A stretch of 64,000 nucleotides of DNA from Qipengyuania vulgaris (GCF_009827325.1 NZ_WTYC01000005.1:124001-188000), one strand, 5' to 3'. Shown: positions 45,740 to 56,243, counted from the first letter of the stretch. The notes: generated by a model not told the origin, from the letters alone. Numbers and translations are program-made.

Positions 45740-47444
45740 GCGGGTCTTCCTCCGGTGCAACGAGTGCTTCGGCCGCGCGGCGGACCAGTTCGCGAGCGAC
45801 GTCTTCCTTGGGCATTTCGGCGAGGCTTTCCACGCCGCCCGAGGTGACGATGTGAACCTGGTTCAAATCGCCGCCCATCACGCTTTCGCCTTCAACACCA
45901 GCGACATTGTTGGCCACGATCCAGTCGGCACCCTTGCGCTTGCGTTTGGACTTCGCGTTCTCGACGACGTTTTCGGTTTCGGCAGCGAAGCCGATCAGGA
46001 GATGCGGTCGTTTGCGCCCCGCTGCGACGGCGGCAAGAATGTCCGGATTCTCGGCGAGGATAAGCGCAGGCGGTGCGCTGCCGCGCTTTTTCATTTTTTC
46101 GCCTGCGACATGGCGGCTCTTCCAGTCGGCCACGGCGGCGACCATGAAGGCTGCATCGGCAGGAAGCGCATTGCGCACTTCTTCTGCCATGTCTTCGGCT
46201 GTCTCTACATCGATGCGATCGACACCCACCGGGGTGGGAAGATGCACGGGACCGGAAATAAGCGTTACTCGTGCTCCAGCCGCTGCAGCCATGGCAGCGA
46301 TGGCAAAGCCCTGCTTCCCGCTCGAACGGTTGGCGATGTACCGCACCGGATCGATCGGCTCGCGGGTCGGACCGGCAGTAACCAGTACGTGCTTGCCGTA
46401 GAGCGGGCGATGTTCGGGATCTTCGTCGAAAATCGCCTGACCATAGAGCGGATTCGCGGCCAATGCTTCCGATGCGTCCAATACCTGGGCATCGCCTGGA
46501 ATCGGCTGCGGCATGGCGCGCGCGTCCAGCCGGGCGACGGTGTGGTTGATTGCTTCCTTGTCCGTCGGAGGAGCAGAGGCAGCCCCGCCCTTCTTGGCAA
46601 GCAGCGGCCCGCCGAGATCCGGATTGAATTCTGGCTCCTCGAACGCGTCGGCGTCGAAATCGACTTCCTCGAATTCGTCCTCGTCGAAATCCTGTTCGAC
46701 CTCCTTCTCACTGCGCTTTGCGGTGCTGCGCGGGATGATCGCATTGAGCAGGCTGCCGAGTCCCGAACCGCTATAGGAGGACTTCTCTTCGTCGTATTCG
46801 TGTTCGTCAGCTTCTGCCGGTTCGCCGTGCTCGTCGCTCTCTGGATCGACGGAAAGCGGCGAGAGTTGCGGGGCCGGCGGAGCAAGTTCGGGCAGGTCGA
46901 TATCCAGATCGAGCTGTTCGGCGATCTTCTGCAGGATCGCCGCCGGTTCCGGCAGGCGTCCGGGACCGAATTCCCCACACGCCATCGCGCCTTCGTCCGG
47001 ATCCATCACGGTAACGCCCGCCTGACGGAGCCATTCGGCATTACGCTGGGTCGCAGAATGCTCCCACATGCGCACGTTCATCGCGGGCACGGTCACGACT
47101 GGCTTGTCGGTGGCGAGGATCAGAGTGGTGGCGAGATCGTCGGCGATGCCCGCAGCCATCTTTGCAAGGAGGTCCGCCGTGGCCGGGCATACGACGACGA
47201 GGTCGGCCTGCCGCGAAAGCTGGATATGCCCCATCTCCACCTCGTCCTTGAGGTCGAAGAGCGAGGTATAGACCTTGTTCTCGCTCAGCGCGGCAAGCGC
47301 CATGGGTGTAACGAATTGCTGGCCACCTTCGGTCAGGACGCAAGTGACATCGCCCCCCGCCTTCTTGATCAGGCGCACGAGTTCGCAGCTCTTGTAGGCG
47401 GCGATGCCGCCTCCGATGACGAGCAGTATCCTGGGGCCGCTCAC
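45732..47444 (-). CDS. coaBC: Bifunctional CoaBC (phosphopantothenoylcysteine decarboxylase/synthase) with long acidic linker
   Basis: 570 residues from a GTG start (47444). The CoaC part (residues 1-178) has [14 protein letters not shown], the PAMNVRMW substrate loop and the Cys of [13 protein letters not shown]. The CoaB part (from residue ~347) has [24 protein letters not shown] split, [10 protein letters not shown] and the Lys of EKMKKRG. Between them lie ~168 residues (nt 46407-46910) rich in Asp and Glu ([20 protein letters not shown]) where other CoaBC proteins (about 400 aa) have a short joint. Both active sites are complete. It forms 4'-phosphopantetheine for CoA. Confidence 0.93.
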   Translation of the reverse strand: MSGPRILLVIGGGIAAYKSCELVRLIKKAGGDVTCVLTEGGQQFVTPMALAALSENKVYTSLFDLKDEVEMGHIQLSRQADLVVVCPATADLLAKMAAGIADDLATTLILATDKPVVTVPAMNVRMWEHSATQRNAEWLRQAGVTVMDPDEGAMACGEFGPGRLPEPAAILQKIAEQLDLDIDLPELAPPAPQLSPLSVDPESDEHGEPAEADEHEYDEEKSSYSGSGLGSLLNAIIPRSTAKRSEKEVEQDFDEDEFEEVDFDADAFEEPEFNPDLGGPLLAKKGGAASAPPTDKEAINHTVARLDARAMPQPIPGDAQVLDASEALAANPLYGQAIFDEDPEHRPLYGKHVLVTAGPTREPIDPVRYIANRSSGKQGFAIAAMAAAAGARVTLISGPVHLPTPVGVDRIDVETAEDMAEEVRNALPADAAFMVAAVADWKSRHVAGEKMKKRGSAPPALILAENPDILAAVAAGRKRPHLLIGFAAETENVVENAKSKRKRKGADWIVANNVAGVEGESVMGGDLNQVHIVTSGGVESLAEMPKEDVARELVRRAAEALVAPEEDPRD

Positions 47445-47630
47445 GCGCCCATGCCCGCTGTCTTCATGGTGCGCTGACTGGCTCGCGCGGATCGGCTGGT
47501 GAATTCCCATTGCGTCATCGATGCGCTTGCTAGCGCCCCCTGTCCGTCATTTCCAGCGCGCATAAGCACACTATTCAAGCTCATCCTTGCCAGCCTATGG
47601 TTTAGAAATCCGTAACGGGGGAATTTCACC

Positions 47631-48032
47631 ATGCATTTCATTCTCGCCGGTCTGCTTGCGCTCGGTGCGCTGCTCGACCTGATCCTCGGCATCAGCTTCT
47701 TCATCGATCCCGCCAAAGCTGGTTCCGATTTCGGGCTGCATTCGCCCACGCCGATGGGTCTGTCGGCCATGCGCGGGGATTTCACCGCCTTCTTCTGGGT
47801 TGCGGCGATCAGCATGGGTATCGGCGCATGGAAGCGGCGCGGAGACGTATTGTGGCCCGCGCTTGCGCTCTTCGCCATCGCTTTTACCGGGCGACTGGTG
47901 AACCTCGTGGTGGTCGGCGATTACGACGGCTGGTGGCAGCCCATGACTGTCGAAGCGCTTCACGTCATCGTGATCGCTCTCGCGATCCAGGTCTTTCCCT
48001 TCGGCGGGATCAGCCCAGCAGACCCTGTGTGA
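47631..48032 (+). CDS. DUF4345-like small membrane protein
   Basis: 133 residues, four hydrophobic helices (first LAGLLALGALLDLILGISFF). The pattern with a RGDFTAFFWVAA segment after helix 1 and GRLVNLVV in helix 3 resembles the DUF4345 group of small four-helix membrane proteins. Function unknown. The gene lies between coaBC and ubiB on the opposite strand; its last 23 bases overlap the end of ubiB. Confidence 0.75.
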   Translation: MHFILAGLLALGALLDLILGISFFIDPAKAGSDFGLHSPTPMGLSAMRGDFTAFFWVAAISMGIGAWKRRGDVLWPALALFAIAFTGRLVNLVVVGDYDGWWQPMTVEALHVIVIALAIQVFPFGGISPADPV

Positions 48033-49572
48033 CAGCGGCCCAGGACGCGATGCCGCCCAAGGCTGCCGCCGCAACATAGCCGACCCAGCCGCGTTTCTTG
48101 CGCTTGGGGGCTCCCGGTCCGAATTCGATCGGGATTTCGGGCAGCGGCGGCGGTTCGGGCGCCCCGCCCCGGGTAGGGAAGCGATCCTCGATCCGGCGGA
48201 CGAGTTCGGGAATACGTAGCAGCGTTGCGGTATCTTCGCGGATCCGGTCCGCGATGGCGGCTTCGGGGCCGAGTTCGTCGCGAATCCAGCTGCGGACATA
48301 GGGGGCGGACACGTCCCACATGTTGATCTTGGGATTGAGCTGGGTGGCGATGCCTTCGACCATTACCATGGTCTTCTGCAGCAGCAGAAGATGAGGCTGG
48401 GTCTGCATGTCGAAATCGCGCGTGATTGCGAACAGCCCGTCGAGCATCTGGCCGACGCTCAACTCGCTTACCGGCTTGCCGCGCATCGGCTCGCCCACAG
48501 CCCTGAGCGCCGTCGCGAACTCGTCGACATTATGGTAGCTGGGCACATATTGTGCCTCGAAATGGATCTCGGCAACGCGGCGGTAATTGCCTGTGGTCAG
48601 ACCATAGAGGATTTCGGCCAGCCACATGCGCGCGCGCCGGTCGATCCTCCCCATGATGCCGAAATCGATCGCCGCGATTGTCCCGTCGGGCTTAACGAAC
48701 AAGTTGCCCTGATGCATGTCGGCGTGGAAGAATCCGGCCGCGATAGCCTGTTTGAGAAAGGCAAGGACCAAACGGCTGGCCAGATCGTCCATGTCGTGGC
48801 CTGCGGCGATCAGCGCTTCGGTGTCGCTGATCTTGATCCCGTCGATCCAGTCGATGGTCATGACCCGGCCATTGGTCCGGTCCCAGTCGATATCTGGGAT
48901 CTCGTATTTCTCGGTTGCGACCATGTGCTCGGCCAGTTCGGAAGCGCTCGCCGCCTCGCGCCGAAGATCGAGCTCCCGATTGGTCCAGCGTTTGAAATTG
49001 GCGATGGTCAGGCGCGGGCGGAGGCGCGCGCCCTCTCCGCCGAAGCTTTCGAGATGCGCGGCAGCCCATTCATAGGTGTCGATATCGCGCGCAAAGCGTT
49101 CGCGCACGCCGGGGCGCAGCACCTTGACCGCGACTTCGCGGCCCTCGGTCGTCACCGCGCGGTGCACCTGCGCGATCGAGGCAGCGCCGATCGGCACCGG
49201 ATCGAATTCCGACCATAGCGCCTCCAGAGGCTGTTCGAAGCTGGCCTCGATACTCGCCTTGATCTCCGAGAAATCGACCGGGGGCAGGTTGTCCTGCAGG
49301 CTCAGGAGGTTGCGTGCCGCTTCCTCTCCGACAAGGTCGGGACGGGTCGCCAATGTCTGTCCGAGCTTGATGGCTGCCGGACCGATATCCTTGAAGGCCC
49401 CGGCATAGTCGGGCTCTTTCGGCTGCACCGTTCCGAAGCGAGCGATCCGCGCCAGCCGCTTGACCGGCGGCGGCGTATTCGGATCACGCTCGATCCCGCG
49501 CAGCGCGCCATGCCGCGCAAGCGTGCGGCCCCATTTCAAGAGCCGCCAGATATGCGTTGCGGGCCGTGCCAC
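48010..49572 (-). CDS. ubiB: UbiB family atypical kinase for ubiquinone biosynthesis
   Basis: 520 residues. ABC1/ADCK-type protein kinase-like fold: the KxGQ motif appears as IKLGQTLATRPD, the A-rich loop as PIGAASIAQVHRA, the catalytic region as HADMHQGNLFVKPDGTIA with DFGIMG. Two C-terminal membrane spans (VGYVAAAALGGIASW) anchor it. It supports coenzyme Q synthesis as an ATPase in a lipid complex. GTG 49572 (MARPATHIWRLLKWG) follows the ubiE stop directly; GTG 49587 within ubiE is less likely. Confidence 0.95.
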   Translation of the reverse strand: MARPATHIWRLLKWGRTLARHGALRGIERDPNTPPPVKRLARIARFGTVQPKEPDYAGAFKDIGPAAIKLGQTLATRPDLVGEEAARNLLSLQDNLPPVDFSEIKASIEASFEQPLEALWSEFDPVPIGAASIAQVHRAVTTEGREVAVKVLRPGVRERFARDIDTYEWAAAHLESFGGEGARLRPRLTIANFKRWTNRELDLRREAASASELAEHMVATEKYEIPDIDWDRTNGRVMTIDWIDGIKISDTEALIAAGHDMDDLASRLVLAFLKQAIAAGFFHADMHQGNLFVKPDGTIAAIDFGIMGRIDRRARMWLAEILYGLTTGNYRRVAEIHFEAQYVPSYHNVDEFATALRAVGEPMRGKPVSELSVGQMLDGLFAITRDFDMQTQPHLLLLQKTMVMVEGIATQLNPKINMWDVSAPYVRSWIRDELGPEAAIADRIREDTATLLRIPELVRRIEDRFPTRGGAPEPPPLPEIPIEFGPGAPKRKKRGWVGYVAAAALGGIASWAAVTQGLLG

Positions 49573-49574
49573 CG

Positions 49575-50306
49575 CTAGACTTTCCACCCCGAGTGGATGT
49601 TCACCGCGCCGCCGAGTATTTTCTCGACACGTGTGTTCTCGAAGCCCGCATCGCGGATCATGGCCTTGAACTCGGGTGGCTTGGGGAACCGGCGGATCGA
49701 CTCGGCCAGGTAGCGATAGCTGTCCTCGTCACCAGCAATCGCCTTGCCGATCTGCGGCATGACCTTGTGCGAATAGAGGTCGTAGACTTCCTTGAAGCCG
49801 GGCCAGTCGGTCTGGCTGAATTCCATGCAGTAGAACCGTCCGCCGAACTTCAGAACGCGGTGCGCCTCGCGGAGGGCCTTGTCGATGAAGGTCACGTTGC
49901 GGATGCCGAACACGATGGTGTAGGCGTCGAATGTGCGGCTGGAAAACGCCAGTTCCTCGGCATTCTGGCGAGACCACACGAGTCCATCGATGCCGCGCTC
50001 CATCGCGCGTTCGATGCCGACGTCGAGCATTTCCTGGTTGATGTCGGACACGGTGACGCTCGCACCCTTGTCCGCCATACGGAAGGCAATATCGCCCGTG
50101 CCGCCCGCCATGTCGAGGATCTGTTCGCCCGGCTGCGGCTTCACGCGCTTGACGAAGCGGTCTTTCCAGAGCCGGTGCATTCCGGCGCTCATGGCGTCGT
50201 TCATCACGTCGTATTTGGCGGCAACGCTGGAAAAGACCTCGCCCACGCGGCCGGTCTTTTCGGATGCGTCGATGTCTTCGTAGCCGAAGGAAACGGTGTC
50301 GTTCAT
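49575..50306 (-). CDS. ubiE: Ubiquinone/menaquinone C-methyltransferase
   Basis: 243 residues. SAM-dependent C-methylation in ubiquinone synthesis. Motifs: VFSSVAAKYDVMNDAMSAG, ILDMAGGTGDIAFRMA, VFGIRNVT and CMEFSQTDWP, as in UbiE. ATG 50306 (MNDTVSFGYED). Its stop lies 2 bases before the UbiB start, so both are coupled. Divergent from mutM with 56 bases between. Confidence 0.97.
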   Translation of the reverse strand: MNDTVSFGYEDIDASEKTGRVGEVFSSVAAKYDVMNDAMSAGMHRLWKDRFVKRVKPQPGEQILDMAGGTGDIAFRMADKGASVTVSDINQEMLDVGIERAMERGIDGLVWSRQNAEELAFSSRTFDAYTIVFGIRNVTFIDKALREAHRVLKFGGRFYCMEFSQTDWPGFKEVYDLYSHKVMPQIGKAIAGDEDSYRYLAESIRRFPKPPEFKAMIRDAGFENTRVEKILGGAVNIHSGWKV

Positions 50307-50362
50307 GGAGGCGAGCCTTAGGGGGAATTGAGCGGGGCGCAAAGGGTGTTAGAGGGGTTTTC

Positions 50363-51178
50363 ATGCCAGAGCTTCCCGAAGTCGAAACAACGGTGCGCGG
50401 ACTTGCCCGGTTCCTCGAGGGGGAGACGATCACGCGCGTCACGGTCAACCGCCCCGATATGCGCCGCCCCTTCCCGCCCGATCTGGTGCAGGCGCTGACC
50501 GGCGCAAGCGTGACGCACCTGTCGCGCCGGGCGAAATACGGGCTGATCCATACCAGCCGCGACCATGCCATGATCTTTCACCTCGGCATGAGCGGGCGCT
50601 GGCGGATCGACCCGGAGGTTGACGAGAAACACGACCATCTCGTGATCGAAACCGCAGGCCACCGTTTCGCCCTCAACGACCCGCGCCGCTTCGGTTCGGT
50701 CGACCTGATGACCAGTAGCGAACTGGTTACGTGGAAACCCTTCACCGCTCTGGGACCGGAACCATTGGGCGACGATCTCACCCCCGAACATCTGCGCGAG
50801 GCGACACGCGGGCGCAAACAGGCGATCAAGCTGCTGCTGCTAGATCAGAGCATCGTGGCAGGCCTTGGCAATATCTACGTCTGCGAGGCGCTGTGGCATG
50901 CGGGCATCCACCCGCGAAAGGCTGGGGGCAAGGTGACCCTGCCGCAACTCCGCCGCCTCGTGCCTGCGATCAAGGATGTGCTGGAGCGCTCCATCAGCGA
51001 CGGCGGTTCTACCTTGCGCGATTTTGCCCAGCCCGACGGCAACCTCGGCTATTTCGCCACCCGCTTCCACGTCTACGGTCGCGAAGGGGAGCCCTGCCAC
51101 CATGAGGACGGCGGCACCATCCGCCGCATCGTACAGGGTGGTCGCAGCACGTGGTTCTGCCCGGTTTGTCAGAGGTAG
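50363..51178 (+). CDS. mutM: Formamidopyrimidine-DNA glycosylase
   Basis: 271 residues. It removes oxidised purines (8-oxoG). The N-terminal PELPEVETTVRGL includes the catalytic Pro and Glu; the helix-two-turn-helix has GLGNIYVCEALW and the zinc finger lies at the C-terminus (CHHEDGG to CPVCQR, with Cys/His ligands: C-C distance unusual but with CxxC at the end). ATG 50363 is preceded by AGAGGGG. Divergent from ubiE, which is standard in alphaproteobacteria. Confidence 0.96.
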   Translation: MPELPEVETTVRGLARFLEGETITRVTVNRPDMRRPFPPDLVQALTGASVTHLSRRAKYGLIHTSRDHAMIFHLGMSGRWRIDPEVDEKHDHLVIETAGHRFALNDPRRFGSVDLMTSSELVTWKPFTALGPEPLGDDLTPEHLREATRGRKQAIKLLLLDQSIVAGLGNIYVCEALWHAGIHPRKAGGKVTLPQLRRLVPAIKDVLERSISDGGSTLRDFAQPDGNLGYFATRFHVYGREGEPCHHEDGGTIRRIVQGGRSTWFCPVCQR

Positions 51179-51201
51179 AATTCAGCCTAAGTCTTGCAAT
51201 A

Positions 51202-51633
51202 TTACTTGTCCGGCCATGCGCCAGCTTCAGCGGCAGAAACCACTTCGGCAACAGTGATAGGTTGAAGAGGGTCGGGGGTGACCCGGTGTATAGCCCAATA
51301 CCAAGCCACCAAGAGAACGACGGCAATCAGGAAGCCAACCATTGCTCCGAGATCGAGCAACCCCGCAACTACGCCGCCTGCTACGGCGGCAGGCAATATG
51401 ATCAAGCCGTTCCAACAGGAAAATCCTTCCGGCCCAAAATAGTCACCCCAATGCTGATATAGGTTCGTTAGATCAGTCCCGTATCGCTCCTGGAGAGATT
51501 GAAAGAATTCGACCGCATCGTCACCGTCCATTCCTAGGTCGTGAAGTAGCCGTGAGGATGGACTAATCTTCTCGGCCGACAGACCGCGCTCGTCAGCCAA
51601 CATCCCGACAATCTCGCGACCTGTTTCGCTCAT
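51202..51633 (-). CDS. DUF1493-type acyl-carrier-like membrane protein
   Basis: 143 residues. The N-terminal ~50 residues resemble an acyl carrier protein fold (SSRLLHDLGMDGDDAVEFFQSL), as in DUF1493, but the phosphopantetheine Ser of the DSL motif is replaced (DGDD), so it cannot be charged in the normal way. Two hydrophobic helices (LPAAVAGGVVAGLLDLGAM, GFLIAVVLLVAWYWAI) follow, unusual for a carrier protein, and then a short C-terminal tail. The sequence around the gene is less GC-rich than its neighbours. Function unknown. It starts four bases after the FzlA-like gene end. Confidence 0.7.
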   Translation of the reverse strand: MSETGREIVGMLADERGLSAEKISPSSRLLHDLGMDGDDAVEFFQSLQERYGTDLTNLYQHWGDYFGPEGFSCWNGLIILPAAVAGGVVAGLLDLGAMVGFLIAVVLLVAWYWAIHRVTPDPLQPITVAEVVSAAEAGAWPDK

Positions 51634-51636
51634 GAC

Positions 51637-52308
51637 CTACAAATCCAGCGAGGCATATTCCCGTGGCGGGGGCAGGCCGTCCATCTTCTCGCTCAGCAGC
51701 GGGCGGAAGCTGGGGCGGCTTTTCATGACCATGTACCATCCTTGCGCCTGCTCATGTCCGCGCCAGTCGACCGCGCCGAGGTAATCGACGACCGAGAGAT
51801 GCGCTGCACAGGTCAGGTCGGCGAGGCTCAGCTGGGGGCCTGCGAGCCATTGCCGCGTGTCGACCAGCCAATCGATATAGTCGAGATGGCCATGCAGCAT
51901 CCGCCCCATCTGGCGCAGCACCTGCCCATCTGGCGGCTGCCGCAGGACAATCCGCTTCTTCATCTTCTCATTGAGGGCTGGCCCGCTCACGTCGGCATAG
52001 AAATTCTCGTCGAACAGAGCGACCAGACGCCGGATTTCGGCGCGCTGGGTTGCGCTGCCCGAAATCATCGGATTGCGTTCGACAGTCTCTTCCAGGAATT
52101 CGCAGATAGCCTGGCTGTCACACAGGGTGACCCGGCGCGCAGCATCATGGAGCACCGGGGTACGACCTGCAGGATTGAGCTGCCAGAAAGCGTCGCTTGC
52201 CTCCCAGGGATTTTCGCGCACCAGTTCGTAGGCGACCGACTTCTCGCCCATGAGCAAGCGGAGCTTCCGGCTGAAGGGACACAAGGGGAATTGGTGGAGT
52301 TGCCACAT
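51637..52308 (-). CDS. GST-fold protein resembling FtsZ regulator FzlA
   Basis: 223 residues. Thioredoxin-like N-domain (LHQFPLCPFSRKLRLLMGEK, NPAGRTPVL) and all-alpha C-domain. The pattern EKSVAYELVRENPWE and LFDENFYADVSGPALNEK with KKRI is closer to the FzlA group, which promotes constriction via FtsZ in Caulobacter, than to catalytic GSTs. Cys in FPLCPFS could be a functional thiol, so a normal GST is the alternative. ATG 52308 (MWQLHQFPL) is used. Confidence 0.75.
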   Translation of the reverse strand: MWQLHQFPLCPFSRKLRLLMGEKSVAYELVRENPWEASDAFWQLNPAGRTPVLHDAARRVTLCDSQAICEFLEETVERNPMISGSATQRAEIRRLVALFDENFYADVSGPALNEKMKKRIVLRQPPDGQVLRQMGRMLHGHLDYIDWLVDTRQWLAGPQLSLADLTCAAHLSVVDYLGAVDWRGHEQAQGWYMVMKSRPSFRPLLSEKMDGLPPPREYASLDL

Positions 52309-52386
52309 GCTGGCCCACCCCATGCATCACCCGGGCGCCAAAATCCACATCGCCGCGCAGCTGTCCGCCAAAATTTCGGCGTGAAG

Positions 52387-52839
52387 TCAGTCGGCTTGCG
52401 GCGCAGCGTCCTTTAACCGTTCCGCCATCTGCTCGAGCGCGGGCATCATCTGTTCGAAAGCGTCGGCCATCGAGCCCATCGTATCGAGCGCGCGCGGCAG
52501 GTTCTTCTCGATTGCTTCAGGCACGCGGTCCGCTTGGGGAGCCACCGAACGCAAGGTTGCGTCGGGATCGACCTTGGGCGCATCCTCGCCCGCGATTTCC
52601 CCGAGCGAGTTCATCAGGGGGGCAAGCGGCATGTCGAGCAGCACCTCGCTCATCGTCCGCAGCATAAGCGCCATCTGGCGCTGGTTTTCGGGGTCCCGCA
52701 TGCGTTCGGCCATGTCGGAAAACGGGCTTTCCCGCTCTTCCAGCGCAAGCGGCTCTTGCGTGTCCGCATCCTGCGCAAATGCGGGGGCAGACGCCAAGAG
52801 GGCGGTCGAAGCAAGAGTTGTCAGAACAAGTTTACGCAT
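52387..52839 (-). CDS. Hypothetical secreted protein
   Basis: 150 residues. A signal peptide (LVLTTLASTALLASAPAFA) and an acidic, helical mature part with many Met (SDMAERMRDPENQRQMALML, MGSMADAFEQMMPALEQM). No conserved domain is recognised; the alpha-helical repeats suggest a small helical bundle. ATG 52839 has GGGGA six bases upstream. It may be co-regulated with the similar-type gene at 52908. Confidence 0.7.
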   Translation of the reverse strand: MRKLVLTTLASTALLASAPAFAQDADTQEPLALEERESPFSDMAERMRDPENQRQMALMLRTMSEVLLDMPLAPLMNSLGEIAGEDAPKVDPDATLRSVAPQADRVPEAIEKNLPRALDTMGSMADAFEQMMPALEQMAERLKDAAPQAD

Positions 52840-52907
52840 GGTCATTCCCCGAATTTCGCGGCGGGAAGGTGCTACTCCCAGCCCGCTGAAAGGTGGCTGA
52901 ACGGACT

Positions 52908-53285
52908 TCAGAGACCGGACGCCTCAAGCATCAGCAGGCAAGCTGGCATTACCTGCTCGATGGCTTGCGGATCACCTTTCAGCGCTTCCGCCTCCCGCAT
53001 CACGAGCTGCGCAATCGCATCGCGGTTTGCCCCGGTCTGCTCCATCAATTGCGCCATGGTGCGCACGAAGAATTCCTGGCCGCGCTGGCCGAGTTCCGGA
53101 TAGTCCTGAAAGCCCGCATCGCCGGCCTCACGTGACTGCTGGACCAGCGCGAAGGCAACACCGCAGCGCAGCGTGGTTTCCTGCTCCATCGTGAGAGCGG
53201 GAAGCGCAGGTGCGGGTTCCACGCCCTGCGCAGAAAGCGGAACCGCGGCAGAAAGGGCGGCGAGTGTGATCAAGGACTTTATCAT
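52908..53285 (-). CDS. Hypothetical secreted protein
   Basis: 125 residues. A short signal ([16 protein letters not shown]) precedes a helical mature region with two Cys ([12 protein letters not shown] and VMPACLLML) that may be disulfide bonded. Conserved-looking proteins of this length exist in sphingomonads, but I recall no function. ATG 53285 ([10 protein letters not shown]). The frame stays open far upstream into the antisense strand of frmA; that extension is not coding. The promoter must overlap that of frmA. Confidence 0.75.
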   Translation of the reverse strand: MIKSLITLAALSAAVPLSAQGVEPAPALPALTMEQETTLRCGVAFALVQQSREAGDAGFQDYPELGQRGQEFFVRTMAQLMEQTGANRDAIAQLVMREAEALKGDPQAIEQVMPACLLMLEASGL

Positions 53286-53378
53286 GGCACCCAGCCTAAA
53301 CCGGTGCCGATGAACCGCAAGCAACTTGCGGGGCCGCAGGAGCTTCACTACGCCAGCCGAAAAGGAGATTCGTTTCAT

Positions 53379-54488
<1,110 letters not shown>

Positions 54489-54509
54489 ATTTCACCAAGG
54501 AGAGAAGCA

Positions 54510-54890
54510 ATGTTCAGCCATGTCATGCTGGGGGCCGACGATATCGACGCCTCGAAGAAGTTCTACGATGCCTGCTTCAAGGCGCTGGGCGGCCGCGAAG
54601 GCCAGATCGATCCCAAGGGCCGCGTGATCTATATTCACAATGGCGGGATCTTCCTGCTGACCAAGCCGATCGACGGACAGCCGGCGAGCTGCGGCAACGG
54701 ATCGACCATCGGTTTTGCCGCCGACAGCCCCGAAATGGCCGATGCCTGGCATAAGGCTGGCAGCGAGAATGGCGGCACCGAGATCGAGGATCCGCCGGGC
54801 ATGCGCGAAGGTGCAGGCATGAAGCTCTACCTCGCCTATCTGCGCGATCCTGCAGGCAACAAGGTCTGCGCGATGCACCGTCCGGGCTGA
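54510..54890 (+). CDS. VOC-family (glyoxalase-like) protein
   Basis: 126 residues, one vicinal-oxygen-chelate domain: MFSHVMLGADDIDASKKFYDACFKAL split over the first strand and helix, GGIFLLTKPID, and YLRDPAGNKVCAMH at the end. The metal ligands are not obvious except His4 and the C-terminal Glu/His region. Located 21 bases after frmA and 4 bases before the YbaK-like gene. It might act on a glutathione adduct, which is inferred from the operon. Confidence 0.85.
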   Translation: MFSHVMLGADDIDASKKFYDACFKALGGREGQIDPKGRVIYIHNGGIFLLTKPIDGQPASCGNGSTIGFAADSPEMADAWHKAGSENGGTEIEDPPGMREGAGMKLYLAYLRDPAGNKVCAMHRPG

Positions 54891-54894
54891 TAGC

Positions 54895-55404
54895 TTGGGC
54901 CATCGCGGCGAAGCGGGATTGCGGGAGGACCTCCGGGCGCTCGCGATCCCCTTCGAGCATCACGAACACGAGGCCGTCTTCACGGTCGAGGAAAGCCGCG
55001 GGGTGAAGGAAGCCATCCCGGGCGAGCATACGAAGAACCTGTTCCTGAAGGATGCGGGCGGCGCCTTCTGGCTGGTCACCGTTCCGGCGGAAATGCGGGT
55101 CGATCTCAAGGCGCTGCCTGCCGCCATCGGCTGCAAGCGGGTGAGCTTCGGCAAGCCTGACGACATGGAGCGACTGCTGGGCCTTACACCCGGATCGGTC
55201 ACTCCGCTGGGCGCGATCAACGCCGAACCGGGCAGCATCGCCGTGGTTCTCGACCGAACACTGGCCGAGGCGGCCCGTATCAACGTCCACCCGCTTCGCA
55301 ATACCGCGACCATCGGCCTGTCCGGCGCGGACACCTTGCGATTGCTCGAACATTGGGGGCATGCGCCGCGCATTGCAGACATACCCGCACAGGAAACCGG
55401 ATGA
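54895..55404 (+). CDS. YbaK/ProX-type aminoacyl-tRNA deacylase
   Basis: 169 residues, TTG start at 54895 four bases after the VOC gene, no ATG available. The INS-like fold has KNLFLKDAGGAFWLVTVP, the K of HTKNLF and GSVTPLGAIN. This matches the ProXp (YbaK/PrdX) family that hydrolyses mischarged Ala-tRNA(Pro) and related. Unusual company in a formaldehyde operon; the family has also been named prolyl-tRNA deacylase. Overlaps fghA start by four bases (ATGA), so translation is coupled. Confidence 0.85.
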   Translation: MGHRGEAGLREDLRALAIPFEHHEHEAVFTVEESRGVKEAIPGEHTKNLFLKDAGGAFWLVTVPAEMRVDLKALPAAIGCKRVSFGKPDDMERLLGLTPGSVTPLGAINAEPGSIAVVLDRTLAEAARINVHPLRNTATIGLSGADTLRLLEHWGHAPRIADIPAQETG

Positions 55405-56243
55405 CTCTCGAATACCTCTCCCAGAACAAGGCCTTTGGCGGCGACCAGTTCGTGCTGTCGCACCAGTCGGAAACGACGGGGACGGAAATGACCTTCTCCG
55501 TCTATGTTCCGCCCCATGCCCAGGGAGCGAAACTGCCGGTGCTCTGGTACCTTTCGGGCCTCACCTGCACCCATGCCAATGTCACCGAAAAGGGCGAATA
55601 CCGCGCCGCCTGCGCCGAACACGGCGTGATCTTCGTCGCGCCCGACACTAGCCCGCGCGGTGACGACGTGCCCGATGCCAAGGACGAATATGATTTCGGC
55701 AAGGGCGCGGGCTTCTATGTCGATGCCACACAGCAGCCGTGGTCGAAGCACTACCGGATGCGCAGCTACATCGAGGAAGAACTCCCCGCGCTGGTAGCCG
55801 CCAACTTCCCCGCCGACATGACCCGACAGGGCATCACCGGCCATTCGATGGGCGGTCACGGCGCGCTGATCACCGCCCTGCGCAACCCGGACCGCTTCCG
55901 CTCGGTCAGCGCCTTCGCGCCGATCGTCGCCCCCGCGAAAGTCCCATGGGGCGAAAAGGCCTTGTCACGCTATCTCGGGGACGACCGCGATGCGTGGCGC
56001 GCATATGATGCCGTCGCACTGATCGAAGATGGCGCGCGGCTGGACAATCTGCTGGTCGACCAGGGCACGGCAGACAATTTTCTCGAAGAGCAGCTCAAGA
56101 CCGGCCTGCTATCGATGGCTTGCGCCAAGGCAGGCATTCCCGCCGACATCCGCATGTGGGAAGGGTACGACCACTCCTATTACTTCATCTCGACCTTCTT
56201 GGGCGAGCATTTGGCGTGGCATGCGGAGCGGTTGGGTAAGTAG
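55401..56243 (+). CDS. fghA: S-formylglutathione hydrolase
   Basis: 280 residues, alpha/beta hydrolase of the esterase D family. Nucleophile motif GHSMGGHGA, oxyanion LSGLTCTHAN, His in GYDHSYYFI. It converts S-formylglutathione to formate and glutathione, finishing formaldehyde detoxification after FrmA; formate can feed PurT-type reactions. ATG 55401 overlaps the previous stop. No clear terminator follows. Confidence 0.96.
   Translation: MTLEYLSQNKAFGGDQFVLSHQSETTGTEMTFSVYVPPHAQGAKLPVLWYLSGLTCTHANVTEKGEYRAACAEHGVIFVAPDTSPRGDDVPDAKDEYDFGKGAGFYVDATQQPWSKHYRMRSYIEEELPALVAANFPADMTRQGITGHSMGGHGALITALRNPDRFRSVSAFAPIVAPAKVPWGEKALSRYLGDDRDAWRAYDAVALIEDGARLDNLLVDQGTADNFLEEQLKTGLLSMACAKAGIPADIRMWEGYDHSYYFISTFLGEHLAWHAERLGK

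Noticed and set aside
45711-47477. 588-codon open frame on the plus strand
   Set aside because: Antisense of coaBC; no signal, domain or ribosome binding site.
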